Assembly (NCBI RefSeq): GCF_036881715.1
Contig: NZ_JBAKBF010000016.1
Span: forward strand, 18,392-82,391
Length of the DNA: 64,000 nucleotides
Reading direction: 5' to 3'
Source: Pannonibacter anstelovis
GTDB taxonomy: Bacteria > Pseudomonadota > Alphaproteobacteria > Rhizobiales > Stappiaceae
Shown here: positions 44,032 through 52,096 of the stretch, piece by piece
Position numbering within the stretch: position 1 is the first letter of the stretch
Layout: each line of letters starts with the position of its first letter
Program-made: the position numbers and the translations under genes
Notes under the pieces: generated by a model
The model's input: the letters and a program-made list of their open reading frames with translations, nothing else
Told to the model about the DNA's origin: nothing
Database searches by the model: none

Positions 44032-44050
44032 GTTCGTTAGATTGACGAAC
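44032..44050. promoter_or_regulatory. Inverted repeat before the ROK regulator
   Basis: GTTCGT (44032-44037) and ACGAAC (44045-44050) are perfect inverted arms with seven bases between, 16 bp upstream of the regulator start. ROK-family operators of the NagC/XylR type have similar shape. It lies in the 225-bp divergent gap before the CobW gene. Confidence 0.55.
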
Positions 44051-44107
44051 TAAAATGCTCATCTGCCCTGCTGTCAAGCGCCTGACCGTCTTGCGGTACT
44101 TGAATGC

Positions 44108-44124
44108 ATGTAATAATGTAACAT
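44108..44124 (+). promoter_or_regulatory. Possible Zur-like box upstream of the CobW-type GTPase
   Basis: ATGTAATAATGTAACAT is an imperfect palindrome in an A/T-rich pocket, 117 bp before the CobW-type start. It recalls the alphaproteobacterial Zur consensus with ATGTTAT/ATAACAT halves, but mismatches in both halves keep this tentative. Confidence 0.35.
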
Positions 44125-44241
44125 TCTCATGCGCGCTTGCCAGCACGTGCCAGATGCTTATTTCTAGCCGGTGTCCTGCCGGATTGCCTCAAGGCAGGAC
44201 AGAATGACCTGCAGCCGCCGGTGCGAGGAATTGGGGACGGA

Positions 44242-45381
44242 ATGTCAAAGATCACGCAGAAAATCCCCGTTATCGTCCTCACCGGCTTTCTGGGCTCCGG
44301 CAAGTCGACGCTTTTGCAGGATCTGTTGAGCCGTGAGAACGGGCAGGATACGGCGGTCATCATCAACGAATTCGGCGAGGTGCCGATTGATCATGATCTG
44401 GTCCGGGTGGGCCGGGGCGAGCTGATGCGCACCTCCACCGGCTGCCTATGCTGTACCGCCGGCTCCGATGTGCGCGGAACCCTTTACGAGCTGTATGAAG
44501 CGGTGGAGAGCGGCGATGTCGCCCCGTTCTCCCGAGTCATCATCGAAACCACCGGCCTTGCCGATCCCGCACCGCTGGTCAACCAGCTGGTAGCCGGTGC
44601 CATGCCCGCCATGGGTCTGCGCGACCATGTTGTGGCGCGGCATTTCGTGCTTGCCGGTGTCGTCACCACAGTCGACATCATCACGGGCGAAATCACGCTG
44701 GAGAACCATTTCGAAGCGGCCAAGCAGGTGGCCTTTGCCGACCGGATCGTGCTGACCAAGACGGATCTGGCGCAGGACCCGGCGAGCAAGCGCGATATCG
44801 ATCTGCTGGCAGAAGGCCTGCGGCAGCTGAACCCTGCGGCTGAGCTTATCGACCGGCACGGGGAAGGCGTTGACCTCGACAGCCTGTTCGTGCCGCGCAA
44901 CTATCAGCCGGCCAGCCTTGGCGAGGATGTGCTGGGGTGGCTTGCCATGGATCAGGCCGTTAGCGCCGAGGGCGGCCATGTGCATGGCAAAAGCGGGCTT
45001 TCCCGCCACGCTGCCCGGGTGAACAGTTTCGTGCTCACCTCCGATACGCCTTTTGCCGAAGCCAACTACAAGCGCTTCATGGAGGTGCTGGTGAAGGCTG
45101 CCGGGCCGCGCCTTCTGCGCGTCAAGGGGCTGATCGCGCTGGAAGATGCACCTGACAGGCCGCTGGTGATCCATGCCGTGCAGCATGCTGTTTTTCCGGC
45201 CGTGCAGCTGGAGGCCTGGCCGAGCGAGGACCATCGCGGACGGCTGGTGTTCATCACGGACGAGCTGGAGGAGAAGCCCGTCCGCGAGCTGTTTGAAGCC
45301 GTGCTCGTCGGCCGCCCTTCAGCCATGGAGCGCCTGCGCAATGCAATCGGGCTGGGGCCCAAACCAACACGGGACGCCTGA
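44242..45381 (+). CDS. CobW/COG0523-family metal-chaperone GTPase
   Basis: A 379-residue G3E GTPase. The P-loop is GFLGSGKS (residues 15-22), switch I has NEFGEVPID, the metal-binding motif CLCC lies at 68-71, ETTGLADPAP marks the Walker B region, and TKTDLA gives guanine specificity. A C-terminal CobW_C domain follows. Such proteins insert or deliver metals, often zinc, to client enzymes, or act in cobalamin synthesis. No cobalamin gene is near, so zinc or another metal is more likely; a possible Zur box supports this weakly. The ATG at 44242 replaces an upstream frame that crosses the promoter. Confidence 0.86.
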   Translation: MSKITQKIPVIVLTGFLGSGKSTLLQDLLSRENGQDTAVIINEFGEVPIDHDLVRVGRGELMRTSTGCLCCTAGSDVRGTLYELYEAVESGDVAPFSRVIIETTGLADPAPLVNQLVAGAMPAMGLRDHVVARHFVLAGVVTTVDIITGEITLENHFEAAKQVAFADRIVLTKTDLAQDPASKRDIDLLAEGLRQLNPAAELIDRHGEGVDLDSLFVPRNYQPASLGEDVLGWLAMDQAVSAEGGHVHGKSGLSRHAARVNSFVLTSDTPFAEANYKRFMEVLVKAAGPRLLRVKGLIALEDAPDRPLVIHAVQHAVFPAVQLEAWPSEDHRGRLVFITDELEEKPVRELFEAVLVGRPSAMERLRNAIGLGPKPTRDA

Positions 45382-45384
45382 GAC

Positions 45385-45657
45385 ATGACGGCATTCATCA
45401 ATCCGCTCAAGCCGCGCTCGCGCGGTATTCCGCAGAAGATCGCCGAGATCAAGGGCTGGGTCCGCACGGCCTTTGCCCTTGAGGAGGGCGTCGCCATCTC
45501 CTTGTCGGAGCTTTCCTGCCGCGATGAGGGCTGCCCGGATGTGGAAACGGTCATTGGCCTGTTGCGCGAAGGTCATCCGATCGAGGTGCTCCGCCTGCAC
45601 ATGCCGCTGACGGAGGTGAACGAGGCGGATGTGCTGAAGCTGGCGGCGGGCGGCTGA
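45385..45657 (+). CDS. Conserved small protein following the CobW gene
   Basis: A 90-residue soluble protein starting MTAFINPLKPRSRGIPQKIAE, with two cysteines in LSCRDEGCPDVE. It starts three bases after the CobW stop and is probably co-translated with it. The conserved-looking cysteine pair next to acidic residues might bind a metal, and the CobW GTPase might supply that metal; both are inferences. I do not recognise a named family. Confidence 0.7.
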   Translation: MTAFINPLKPRSRGIPQKIAEIKGWVRTAFALEEGVAISLSELSCRDEGCPDVETVIGLLREGHPIEVLRLHMPLTEVNEADVLKLAAGG

Positions 45658-45746
45658 GCCTCCGGCGTTTTTCGGGTTGACGTCGCACGGAGGCGAATAA
45701 GGCGGTATGTCTTTGGGAAACCACAGACCTGCGCAGGTCCGATTCG

Positions 45747-48344
45747 ATGACTACGCAATCCGCCCTGGATCTTCCAGCATCACGGCTGTTCAGCTGGACC
45801 GGTGAGTTCCGGAACCGGGAACGGGAAGACGCCTATTGTACGGCGTCTCTCCGCGAGACGCTGGGGACGGCCAAGCTCTGTGTCACGGCGACGACCATCG
45901 CCAGCCTGGCCTTTGCACCCATGGACATCATGATGCTGGAGGAGCCGCGCCTGCTGCTCTTTCTGGGCGTCCGTGCGGTGCTGGCTGTGCTCTGCCTCGT
46001 GGTGCTTTACGTTCTGGCGAAGGCCGAGAGCCACCGCCAGGTTGTTGTGCTGACCTATGCACACATCCTGCCGTTCTTCTTTCTCAATGCGCTGATTTTC
46101 GATCATCCCGCCTTGACCCGTCATGGCGGTCTGCTTCTGCCGCTGATCGCCATTGCCATGCCCATGTATCTGCCGGGGCGCTTCCGGGGGGTGGCTCTGA
46201 CCAGTGCCTATGCACCGCTCATCAGCTTGCTGTTCTGGGGGGTGTTGCGGCCGAAGCCCGAAACACCGCTGGACCTGGCCTCCATCTTTCTTGTGATCAC
46301 CGTTGGTTATGTGGCCGGCAGCGTGGCGCGGGTGCAGCTCAATCGCATGCGCCGGGAAGAGTTTCTGCGTATCGACCGTGAGCGGCAGATCAATGAGGAG
46401 TTGCGGCAGGCCAAGGATGCGGCAGAGGCCGGCGCCCGCGTCAAGGCGGACTTCCTTGCGGTCATGAGCCACGAGATCCGCACTCCGTTGAATGGGGTGC
46501 TCGGCATGGTGCGGCTCGCGCAGGCCGAAGAACTGCCGCCGGTCGCCCGCACACGGCTGGAAATCCTGCAGCAATCCGCAGAGGCTCTCGCCACCATCCT
46601 GGATGATGTGCTGGACCTGTCGAAGCTGGAGACGGGAACGGCAGAACATGAAAACGTGCCGCTGGACCTGCATCAGATTCTCAAGGATGTGGTGACACTG
46701 GTCAGTTCCAAGGCGCAGGAGAAGGGACTATCCGTCCGGCTGGATTTCCACCCTGATGTTCCGCGCCAGGTGATGGGAGATCCTGCAAGACTGCGTCAGA
46801 TCCTGCTCAATCTGGCCGGCAATGCGGTGAAGTTCACGGAACGGGGTTTTGTCACCATTACGGTGGATCTGCAGGGGCAGATGTCCGGCGGAGTGCAGGC
46901 GGGTGGCACGCTTCTGCCGCTGCGCTTTTCCGTTCGGGATACGGGAATCGGCATTTCGGAGGAAGAGATGCCGCGCCTGTTCCAGCCCTTCTCCCAGGCC
47001 GATGCCTCGATCCGCCGCCGTTATGGCGGCTCAGGCCTTGGCCTTGTCATTTGCAAGCGGTTGGCCGAAGCCATGGGCGGCAGCGTTTCCGTGACCAGCG
47101 TCAAGGGTGAAGGCAGCTGTTTCCAGCTCAACCTGCCCATGGCGCAGGCATCGGAGCGGGCGCTTGCGGCAGCCGCAACGGAGCTGACAGCCGGCGCTCA
47201 TGCCGGGCTGGTGCCGCTGCGCAGCCTGGCGATCCTTCTGGTGGAAGACAATCCGGTGAATCAGCTGGTCGCCTGCGGGCTGCTGGAGCGCGAGGGCCAT
47301 GTCTGCACCGTGGCAGACAGTGGTGAGGAGGCACTGAAGCTGGTCCAGGCGCGGCCCTTTGATGTGGTGCTGATGGACCTGCAGATGCCCGGCATGGACG
47401 GTTATGAAACCTGCAGCGCCATCCGGGCGCTGGGTGGCGCCTTCCGCAATCTGCCCATCATCGCGCTCACGGCCAATGCCCTTCCGGAGGACCGGCGCCG
47501 GTCGCAGGAGGCGGGTATGGACGGGCATCTGGAAAAGCCTGTCCGGCCGGAGCTTCTGAACGATACGCTGCACAGGGCCGCCAACCGGCGGTATGCGCAG
47601 GAGCGCTCTTCGGCGGAGCGGCGGCCGATGCGGCCGCTCAACATCCTGCCGGGTGCCGATATTCTGATTGCAGGTGATGTTCCGCCTGGCCTGCCGGAAG
47701 GTCTCACGGACCTCGGTTACCGTGTCTTTCCGCTGCCGGACATCAAGGCGGCTCAGCATATCCTGGCCGTGCGGCCCTTTCCGGTAATGATCCTATTCCC
47801 GCGCCGTATGGGGGATGTGGCCGTGGCGCAGAAGCTTTGCGAATGCGGCATGCAGCTGGTCACCTGTGCCGATGGGCCGTCGGCTGAGGAAGAACTGCGA
47901 CGGCTTGGTACCGGCGCGGTCTTCCAATGTGGACGGACAGAAGGCAAGCATGTCCGGGATCTGGCGGAAGAATTGGGGCAGCTGCTGAGAGGACCTTCAT
48001 CGTCCGGGGAGATAACTGCGCCGGCGCAGCTGCTGGGACCTGACAGGCTTGCGCAGCTGCAGATCCTGTTCCTGGATAATTTGAAAGAGCAGCTTCAAGC
48101 TTTGCGTAAGGCTGAAGGTGATAGCGTAGAACTGCAGCGTGTTGCACACAGGGTGAAGGGCAGTGCGGCCAACATGGGTTACACTGATCTTCAGCACGCT
48201 GCGGGCCTCTTGTTGACAGAGAAAGCTGCGCCAAATAACGGCGCTATCGATAAGCTCTCAACCGCACTTGCCGCTGCGATCGCAGAGCTTGAAACGCATA
48301 CAGGCGCGAAGGGAACTGACGCGCCCGGGAAGACAGCACGCTGA
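45747..48344 (+). CDS. Hybrid sensor histidine kinase (membrane sensor-HK-REC-pseudoREC-HPt)
   Basis: An 865-residue phosphorelay protein. Residues 1 to about 205 hold roughly six hydrophobic segments, forming a membrane sensor without a periplasmic domain. The kinase core follows: His242 in AVMSHEIRTPLNG, the N-box NLAGNAVKFTE, and the ATP-lid motifs DTGIGIS and GGSGLGL. A receiver domain carries Asp544 in LMDLQMPGMDG. Residues about 635-760 look like a receiver that lost its phosphorylation site. A C-terminal HPt domain has His801 in AHRVKGSAANMG. The order suggests a TorS-like relay to the response regulator encoded next, whose ATG overlaps this stop by one base. The signal is unknown. Confidence 0.88.
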   Translation: MTTQSALDLPASRLFSWTGEFRNREREDAYCTASLRETLGTAKLCVTATTIASLAFAPMDIMMLEEPRLLLFLGVRAVLAVLCLVVLYVLAKAESHRQVVVLTYAHILPFFFLNALIFDHPALTRHGGLLLPLIAIAMPMYLPGRFRGVALTSAYAPLISLLFWGVLRPKPETPLDLASIFLVITVGYVAGSVARVQLNRMRREEFLRIDRERQINEELRQAKDAAEAGARVKADFLAVMSHEIRTPLNGVLGMVRLAQAEELPPVARTRLEILQQSAEALATILDDVLDLSKLETGTAEHENVPLDLHQILKDVVTLVSSKAQEKGLSVRLDFHPDVPRQVMGDPARLRQILLNLAGNAVKFTERGFVTITVDLQGQMSGGVQAGGTLLPLRFSVRDTGIGISEEEMPRLFQPFSQADASIRRRYGGSGLGLVICKRLAEAMGGSVSVTSVKGEGSCFQLNLPMAQASERALAAAATELTAGAHAGLVPLRSLAILLVEDNPVNQLVACGLLEREGHVCTVADSGEEALKLVQARPFDVVLMDLQMPGMDGYETCSAIRALGGAFRNLPIIALTANALPEDRRRSQEAGMDGHLEKPVRPELLNDTLHRAANRRYAQERSSAERRPMRPLNILPGADILIAGDVPPGLPEGLTDLGYRVFPLPDIKAAQHILAVRPFPVMILFPRRMGDVAVAQKLCECGMQLVTCADGPSAEEELRRLGTGAVFQCGRTEGKHVRDLAEELGQLLRGPSSSGEITAPAQLLGPDRLAQLQILFLDNLKEQLQALRKAEGDSVELQRVAHRVKGSAANMGYTDLQHAAGLLLTEKAAPNNGAIDKLSTALAAAIAELETHTGAKGTDAPGKTAR

Positions 48345-49030
48345 TGACCGCAACAGTACTTGTCGTTGAAGATGCCCCCGAAAGCCTGGAAATGATCTCC
48401 GGCTTCCTCAAGGATAATGGCATGACGGTCATCGCCGCAGGGACCGGTGCGGATCTGAGGGCCCGGTTGCAGGGCTTGCAGCCCGACATCATTCTGCTTG
48501 ACGTCAATTTGCCCGATGAAGATGGCATCGAACTGGCGCGGCAGCTGCGCCTTGGTGAGCGGTTCGGCCTCATCTTCGTGACAGGGCGGGATTCCGATGA
48601 AGATGTGCTGGCCGGGCTCGAGGCGGGCGGAGATGACTATGTCACCAAGCCGATCAACCTGCGCACGCTGCTCGCCCGAATCCGCAGCGTGCTGCGCCGC
48701 TCCCGCGAGCCGGTGATCACCTTTGACGGGTGGATCCTGGACGTGGTGCGCCGTGAGCTGTTCCGTCCCAACGGCCAGCTTGTCGAACTGACAGCCGGTG
48801 AATTCAACATTCTCGTGGCACTGGCCTCACGCCAGATGCAGCCGCTGAGCCGGGACTTTCTGCTGGATGTGATCTCCAACCGCGACCCGCGCGACATCAG
48901 CGGCCATACGGTCGACAATCTGATCGCCCGCCTGCGCAAGAAGATGCAGCACGAGGGAAAAGATGCTCCGATCGTCACCATCCGCGGTGTTGGCTATGCG
49001 CTGATGCCCTCGCAGGGCAAGCCGGACTGA
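48344..49030 (+). CDS. OmpR/TorR-type response regulator
   Basis: A 228-residue two-domain regulator. The receiver has acidic residues Glu9-Asp10, Asp53 in LLDVNLPDEDG, and the conserved lysine in DYVTKP. The C-terminal winged-helix domain shows LTAGEFNILVALA and the ending IVTIRGVGYALMP. It is coupled to the hybrid kinase upstream. Its targets are not visible, but the peptide-export locus begins 50 bp further on the opposite strand, so control of that locus is one possibility. Confidence 0.9.
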   Translation: MTATVLVVEDAPESLEMISGFLKDNGMTVIAAGTGADLRARLQGLQPDIILLDVNLPDEDGIELARQLRLGERFGLIFVTGRDSDEDVLAGLEAGGDDYVTKPINLRTLLARIRSVLRRSREPVITFDGWILDVVRRELFRPNGQLVELTAGEFNILVALASRQMQPLSRDFLLDVISNRDPRDISGHTVDNLIARLRKKMQHEGKDAPIVTIRGVGYALMPSQGKPD

Positions 49031-49032
49031 GC

Positions 49033-49064
49033 CGGGATGGCCCCTTTTCGCGGGGTCCATCCCG
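49033..49064. terminator. Bidirectional hairpin after the response regulator
   Basis: CGGGATGG-CCCC (49033-49044) and GGGG-T-CCATCCCG (49052-49064) form a 12-bp stem with a single bulged base and a 7-nt loop, between convergent genes. Confidence 0.65.
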
Positions 49065-49079
49065 TCTGAACAGTCCAGA

Positions 49080-50054
49080 TCAGCCGAGAGCCTTGTGGCT
49101 CTCCAGAATGCTATCAGCCCACATGGCGTAGGGCCGGAAGCGGCTGTCGAGCAGGCGGCAGACTTTGGCGCCTTCCGTTGTGGTGGGCTGCAGGACGAGG
49201 CTTGACAGGGGGCCACGGATCTCTTCAAGCCGGGTCAGGAGCTCTCCCATCCCGGCAATCAGTGCGCCATGCCAGTGCACAGAGGGTGAAAGCCAGCCGC
49301 AGGGCAATGTCCAGTGCCCGAGAGTGGCGTGATGCTGAGCCAGAAGCCAGCCCAGGGACTCCCCGGCAGCATTGAACAGCGCCTGCGAAACCTCCCGGTC
49401 GAGCCCGTCCTGCCACTGCCGGGGATCCGCCCAGACGGGCAGGGCATTGCAAGCAGTGAGCCGGGCCGTGGCGCTGGAAAGACCTTCCTCTTCGCGGGCA
49501 TCCAGACTGGCCAGGGATTTGAAAATGAGGCCGCGGCGCTCCAGTTGGCGCATCAGCATTTCGTGCTGCGGCAGGGCGTCATGCCGCTCCCCCACATGAA
49601 AGGCCATGCGCAGCCGTGCCTTGGCCGCAGGCCGCCAGCCCGAGGCAGTCAGCAGACCTGCGAAGGCGTCGCCCTGCGGCAGACGTTCGGACCATTGGGT
49701 GGCGAGCCGGGTGCGCCCTTCCGCCTTCATTCTTGCGGCAAAGGCTTCCAGCAGGCGGAGCGCCAGATGCTGGCGGCGCAGAAGCGGCAGCACCATCACG
49801 GAGAGGAGCTCCTGCTCGCCGGGCACAATGCTGCTGCGCCGGGACAGAAGCAGTCCTGCGGGAATGTCGCCGAGCCACAGACCGAGATGGCAGAAACGGT
49901 CCTGCTCCGCGCCGGTCAGCCCCTCGCGCAGCGTTGCGGCAAGGCCTTGTGCTGTCAGCGGCGCGAAGCGGGGCAGATCGTCAGGCCTGCAAGGTCTGAT
50001 CTCTATGGGCTCCGTCAGGTGCATTGATGGTGGCCTGGCTGGGGTCGGGGACAT
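49080..50054 (-). CDS. GNAT-like acyltransferase paralogue 1 of the NHLM peptide locus, degenerate CoA-binding loop
   Basis: A 324-residue protein. Residues about 18-160 resemble a GNAT domain (IRPCRPDDLPRFAPLTAQG, then LLSVMVLPLLRRQHLALRLLEA). The acetyl-CoA-binding pattern R/Q-x-x-G-x-G/A is not kept: the site reads LLRRQHLA (91-98). The C-terminal half (about 190-324) is shared with the neighbouring paralogue (WLL...W.LP.GW). GNAT-like proteins act as lysine fatty-acyltransferases in selidamide-type RiPP loci, and no other tailoring enzyme is encoded here. Loss of the loop may mean altered specificity or a non-catalytic partner. The start at 50054 is uncertain; 50024 is an alternative. Confidence 0.7.
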   Translation of the reverse strand: MSPTPARPPSMHLTEPIEIRPCRPDDLPRFAPLTAQGLAATLREGLTGAEQDRFCHLGLWLGDIPAGLLLSRRSSIVPGEQELLSVMVLPLLRRQHLALRLLEAFAARMKAEGRTRLATQWSERLPQGDAFAGLLTASGWRPAAKARLRMAFHVGERHDALPQHEMLMRQLERRGLIFKSLASLDAREEEGLSSATARLTACNALPVWADPRQWQDGLDREVSQALFNAAGESLGWLLAQHHATLGHWTLPCGWLSPSVHWHGALIAGMGELLTRLEEIRGPLSSLVLQPTTTEGAKVCRLLDSRFRPYAMWADSILESHKALG

Positions 50055-50093
50055 GCATATGCTCGCAGTGATGTTGTACGGGTTCGGGAGCAT

Positions 50094-51050
50094 TCAGTCT
50101 GCGCTGAATATGCACTCGCTTTCGAAGAGGTAATCGGTCGAAACTGCGTGGCTGCCGAAGTGCTTGTAGAGCATCTGCTCCATGCCGCCGGGCACATCGG
50201 CGGGGGGCTGGCAGATGAGGATGGCCTCGGGCCCGGCCTCTTCCTCCAAGACCTGCAGCAGCCGGGCAATGGCACCCAGAAGCCAGCTCTGCGGGATGCG
50301 CTCGCGCACGACCCAGCCCTGGGGGATGTACCAGCGCTGGAACGCTGCCTGCTGGATGCAGACCAGCCAGCCCTGAACCGCGCCGGTCTCATCGAAGAGG
50401 ATCTGACTGAGACCGGCCCCTTCGCCTTGTGCCCAGTATGCGGGATTGGACCATTCCGGTGCACGTCCTTGCGCAATCAAATCCTGCCCTGCCTGCACAA
50501 GCTGCTGGCGTCCGGTATCATCCAGACTGTTAAAGCTGACGCAGCGCAGCCCCTTTGCCTCCAGCCGCGTGAATATGCGGTCGCGCAAGGGAAAACCTTT
50601 TGGCCAGTCCCCGGCGCGCCAGGACATGCGGCGGCGTGAGACCTCGGGCTGGCCCCATCCGGAGGAGGCAAGCAGCCGGGCAAATTCGGCCGCGCGCGGC
50701 AGGCGGCTGGACCAGCGGGCATAGATGCCGCGCCGTCCGCCTTCGCGCAGGGTCTGGCACAGCTGGGCGAGCAGCATCATGGCTATGCCCCGTCCACGCC
50801 ATTGAGGCGCAACCATAATCGAGGAGAGCTCCTGCAGACCGTCCTCGCCTGCACAGGAGAGGACCAGTCCGGCAGGCTCATCACCGATGAAGGCGGCAAG
50901 GCGCAGCACACGCATGTCCTGCGTGGGGGCGGTCAGCATCCATTGCAGCGCGCCTGCCGTCAGCGCGGCGAGGGCCGGTGCTTCTTCGGGTCTGGTTTCC
51001 CGGATCTGCGGTACTTCTGTGTCCGGATCCTGTGCTGTCATGGTGTCCAT
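50094..51050 (-). CDS. GNAT-like acyltransferase paralogue 2 of the NHLM peptide locus
   Basis: A 318-residue protein with an N-terminal GNAT domain: IRETRPEEAPALAALTAG, then LSSIMVAPQWRGRGIAMMLL, in which QWRGRGIA (83-90) keeps the acyl-CoA-binding pattern. The C-terminal half (about 185-318) matches that of paralogue 1 and could be a second, diverged GNAT fold. It is encoded divergently from two NHLP precursor genes and is the best candidate for modifying them, most likely by acylating a lysine. The start at 51050 (MDTMTAQ) is chosen; a frame continuing to 51431 would cross the promoter and the precursor gene. A second ATG lies at 51041. Confidence 0.75.
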   Translation of the reverse strand: MDTMTAQDPDTEVPQIRETRPEEAPALAALTAGALQWMLTAPTQDMRVLRLAAFIGDEPAGLVLSCAGEDGLQELSSIMVAPQWRGRGIAMMLLAQLCQTLREGGRRGIYARWSSRLPRAAEFARLLASSGWGQPEVSRRRMSWRAGDWPKGFPLRDRIFTRLEAKGLRCVSFNSLDDTGRQQLVQAGQDLIAQGRAPEWSNPAYWAQGEGAGLSQILFDETGAVQGWLVCIQQAAFQRWYIPQGWVVRERIPQSWLLGAIARLLQVLEEEAGPEAILICQPPADVPGGMEQMLYKHFGSHAVSTDYLFESECIFSAD

Positions 51051-51310
51051 TTGGGCCCGCTGCCATAGACAGGCTACCTCTCGGCAGCCCGGTTTTCCTG
51101 CCTTCTTACTACCGCAGGTGCGGCGGTTTGTTTTGGCACTTTTGAGGTCCAATCCGTCTGCGCCCGGTTCACCGGGCCTATAACGGAGGCAGATGATTTC
51201 TGCAGCCTGGGTAAGATCTGACAAATGCTTGCCCGGTGCGCAGGACGACTTGCTTGGCCTGCCGGACCGGCTGGCCCCTGGTTGTTTTCCAAGACAGAGG
51301 CGGAGAGAAG
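51051..51310. promoter_or_regulatory. Divergent promoter region of the GNAT and precursor genes
   Basis: This 260-bp gap separates the GNAT pair (minus strand) from the precursor peptides (plus strand) and must hold both promoters. A palindrome GCCCGGT-TC-ACCGGGC lies at 51162-51177 and could be an operator. AGGCGGAGAG at 51298-51307 is the ribosome site of the first precursor. Confidence 0.5.
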
Positions 51311-51658
51311 ATGTCCCACGTTCCGGATCCCATGACGCAGGCCCGTCAGCACATCGAGCGCGCGCTGATCGAGAGGGCGCAGTCTGATGAGGCTTTCCGC
51401 AAGCTGCTGCTTCAGGACCCGCGCGCGGCACTGAAGCAGCTGATCGGCGTCGATCCGATCCCCGGTTTCAAGATCCGTGTGCTGGAAGAGGTGCCTGGCG
51501 AGGTGGTTCTGGTGCTGCCGCGTGCCATCGCACAGGACGAGCTTCCAGATGAAATGCTGGACTACGCAGCTGGCGGCGGCGATGGCAACCCCTGCCCGGA
51601 CCCGCGTGCAGGCTTCCGTGGGACCATCGTCAAGACCCGTCCTGCTTCCAGCAATTGA
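51311..51658 (+). CDS. NHLP-leader RiPP precursor peptide A
   Basis: A 115-residue precursor with a nitrile-hydratase-alpha-like leader. DPRAALKQLIGVD (36-48), IRVLEE (55-60), VVLVLP (65-70) and the helix DELPDEMLDYAAGGG (76-90) are hallmarks of the leader family. Cleavage by the C39 peptidase domain of the exporter is expected after the glycine run at 88-90, leaving a core of about 25 residues: DGNPCPDPRA then GFRGTIVKTRPASSN. The core has one cysteine (95) and one lysine (108), is basic and rich in Pro and Gly. The ATG at 51311 follows GGCGGAGAG; the upstream frame from 51236 lacks homology. Confidence 0.85.
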   Translation: MSHVPDPMTQARQHIERALIERAQSDEAFRKLLLQDPRAALKQLIGVDPIPGFKIRVLEEVPGEVVLVLPRAIAQDELPDEMLDYAAGGGDGNPCPDPRAGFRGTIVKTRPASSN

Positions 51659-51697
51659 CGGGTGGTTTTCCGGAGTTCGCGGCAGGGAGTGATTACC

Positions 51698-52039
51698 ATG
51701 CAGGTTCTGGATCAGATTTCCGAGGTGAAGACCCGGCTGCAGGCCATTGCGGTGGCCAAGGCTGATGAGGATGCGTCTTTCCGCCAGTCTCTGGCCGCCG
51801 ATCCGGCTGCCGCACTCGGCAAGCTGCTGGGTGTGGACGGGTTCAGCGGGCTTTCGATCCGGGTGATCGAGGAGAAGGCCGGAGAAGCTGTCCTCGTCCT
51901 TCCGCCTGCCGCGGATGACGGGGCGCTTACCGATGATCAGCTGGCAAGGGTTTCGGCCGGGGCGGGTGTTTCCGACAATCTCAAGACTTTGCTGGAAGTG
52001 CTGAACTCTTTCATCCGCTTTCAGTCCGTGCGCTCCTGA
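51698..52039 (+). CDS. NHLP-leader RiPP precursor peptide B
   Basis: A 113-residue precursor encoded 39 bp after peptide A. The leader shares the same landmarks at the same register: DPAAALGKLLGVD (35-47), IRVIEE (54-59), AVLVLP (64-69) and ALTDDQLARVSAGAG (76-90). Cleavage is expected after Gly90 (or Gly88). The core, VSDNLKTLLE then VLNSFIRFQSVRS, is wholly different from that of peptide A: it has no cysteine, a single lysine (96), and looks like an amphipathic helix. GGGAG eight bases upstream supports the ATG at 51698. Acylation of Lys96 by a GNAT protein is inferred. Confidence 0.83.
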   Translation: MQVLDQISEVKTRLQAIAVAKADEDASFRQSLAADPAAALGKLLGVDGFSGLSIRVIEEKAGEAVLVLPPAADDGALTDDQLARVSAGAGVSDNLKTLLEVLNSFIRFQSVRS

Positions 52040-52055
52040 GGGACTGCAGAACAGG

Positions 52056-52084
52056 AGGCGCCGGCCGGCAGGCAGGCGCCTTTT
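52056..52084 (+). terminator. Terminator after the precursor genes
   Basis: AGGCGCC (52056-52062) pairs with GGCGCCT (52075-52081), with a 12-nt loop that itself can fold, followed by TTT. It closes the two-gene precursor operon and faces the convergent regulator gene. Confidence 0.75.
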
Positions 52085-52096
52085 GCATTTCACGGA

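Noticed and set aside
51051..51431. N-terminal extension of about 127 residues for the GNAT-like protein at 50094
   Set aside because: It would run through the divergent promoter and into precursor gene A, is rich in Arg/Pro/Ser like antisense noise, and has no domain; homology starts at 51050.
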